The position numbers were made by a program, and so were the translations under genes. Below the pieces are notes generated by a model that saw only the letters and a program-made list of their open reading frames with translations, searched no databases and was not told the origin of the DNA. A DNA stretch of 64,000 nucleotides from Phoebastria nigripes (Eukaryota > Chordata > Aves > Procellariiformes > Diomedeidae): contig JAYKAV010003153.1 in NCBI GenBank assembly GCA_035582835.1, positions 1-64,000 of the forward strand, given 5' to 3'. This document shows, piece by piece, positions 63,494 through 64,000 of the stretch (position 1 is its first letter; every line of letters begins with the position of its first letter).

Positions 63494-64000
63494 TTGGTTT
63501 TGAAATTAAGTGGTGTTGGGTAAAAAGTTGTCCAAAGAATTCAAAGCTAATGACGATGCTGGTTTCTTCTTTGCCTACAAAGGCGTCTTGGTGCATAAGT
63601 ATATGCACTTTTTTTTTTTTTTATTGGAGGCAAGGTAGAAAGCTTTTGCTCCTAATTTAGCAGCTGAACAGGTTTTGCTAGCTAAGCCATGCCTTTGGAA
63701 AGCCTGCCCACAAACTAAATAAATGGAAGGGTACAGCTCTTGCTTCCAGCTGAAATTCAAAATCTTTTGTTGTGCACAGCACTTTGCTGCACGTCAGCTA
63801 GCAATTAGATGAACCACAAAACATGCTGCAGCTAAGTGAACCTGACAAACTAAAGACTTGCCTGGAAGTTCAAAGGAGAGTTGCTGGGATGAAAATGGAA
63901 GGTTGTGGGGTAAAAATGGAGTTCAGTGACTTTTTGCAGGATCATACCTACCCATCTGCCAGGAAAATGGGTGGGAGTGAGGGCTAGTTAAGCAATAGCA

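Larger units (their letters stand above)
54255..64000 (+). other. PDLIM5: Intron 3 of PDLIM5 (5' part)
   Basis: Starts at donor GTAAGA and runs off the window. I looked for the next coding exon, expected to complete an arginine codon and continue into the Ala/Pro/Ser-rich linker, and found none, so the intron exceeds 9.7 kb here. Apart from T-tracts, a CArG match, a short CCCT repeat near 58301 and the solo LTR, no features are recognised. Ambiguous bases at 54296, 59838 and 60768. Confidence 0.85.

Overview
The window is vertebrate nuclear DNA from a bird, probably a neoavian. Two kinds of evidence support this. It carries avian-type retroelements: a CR1 LINE tail and two endogenous-retrovirus LTRs of families widespread in Neoaves. 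It also carries two short exons of one recognisable gene separated by a very long intron. There is no prokaryotic-style gene array, and nearly all longer open frames are chance ORFs in intergenic, intronic, GC-rich or LTR-repeat DNA.

The gene is PDLIM5 (Enigma homolog, ENH), on the + strand. It encodes a PDZ-LIM scaffold of the muscle Z-disc and actin cytoskeleton. A TATA-less CpG-island promoter lies at about 11.93-13.13 kb, with a probable non-coding first exon ending at a GTGAGT donor after 12392. Exon 2 (15398-15533) holds the start codon and residues 1-32. Exon 3 (54103-54254) holds residues 33-82. Together they encode essentially the whole PDZ domain. Intron 2 is 38,569 bp. I found no further coding exon before the window ends, so the linker and the three LIM domains must lie downstream.

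Layout: 1-76 is a CR1 3' tail; 77-11,930 is upstream intergenic DNA with a decayed, ancient CR1 copy at about 5.33-6.34 kb; 11.93-13.13 kb is the CpG island; 12,393-15,397 is intron 1; 15,534-54,102 is intron 2, with a 3'-truncated solo LTR near 19.5-20.1 kb, microsatellites, T-tracts, perfect hairpins and a 27-base assembly gap; 54,255-64,000 is the start of intron 3, with a complete 1148-bp solo LTR at 62,346-63,493. HPGDS is the expected upstream neighbour from amniote synteny, but I do not see it here.

I found no convincing new biological system. The observations most worth checking are: perfect inverted repeats in intron 2, one built from two heat-shock-element-like dyads and one with a CAGCTG E-box in its loop; exact MEF2 and CArG matches that fit a muscle/SRF-regulated gene; a (GGGCY)n quadruplex-prone tract in the promoter; exon 3 set between long T-tracts; and one unrecognised 123-codon antisense ORF. 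All regulatory calls are motif matches read by eye, not demonstrated activity.
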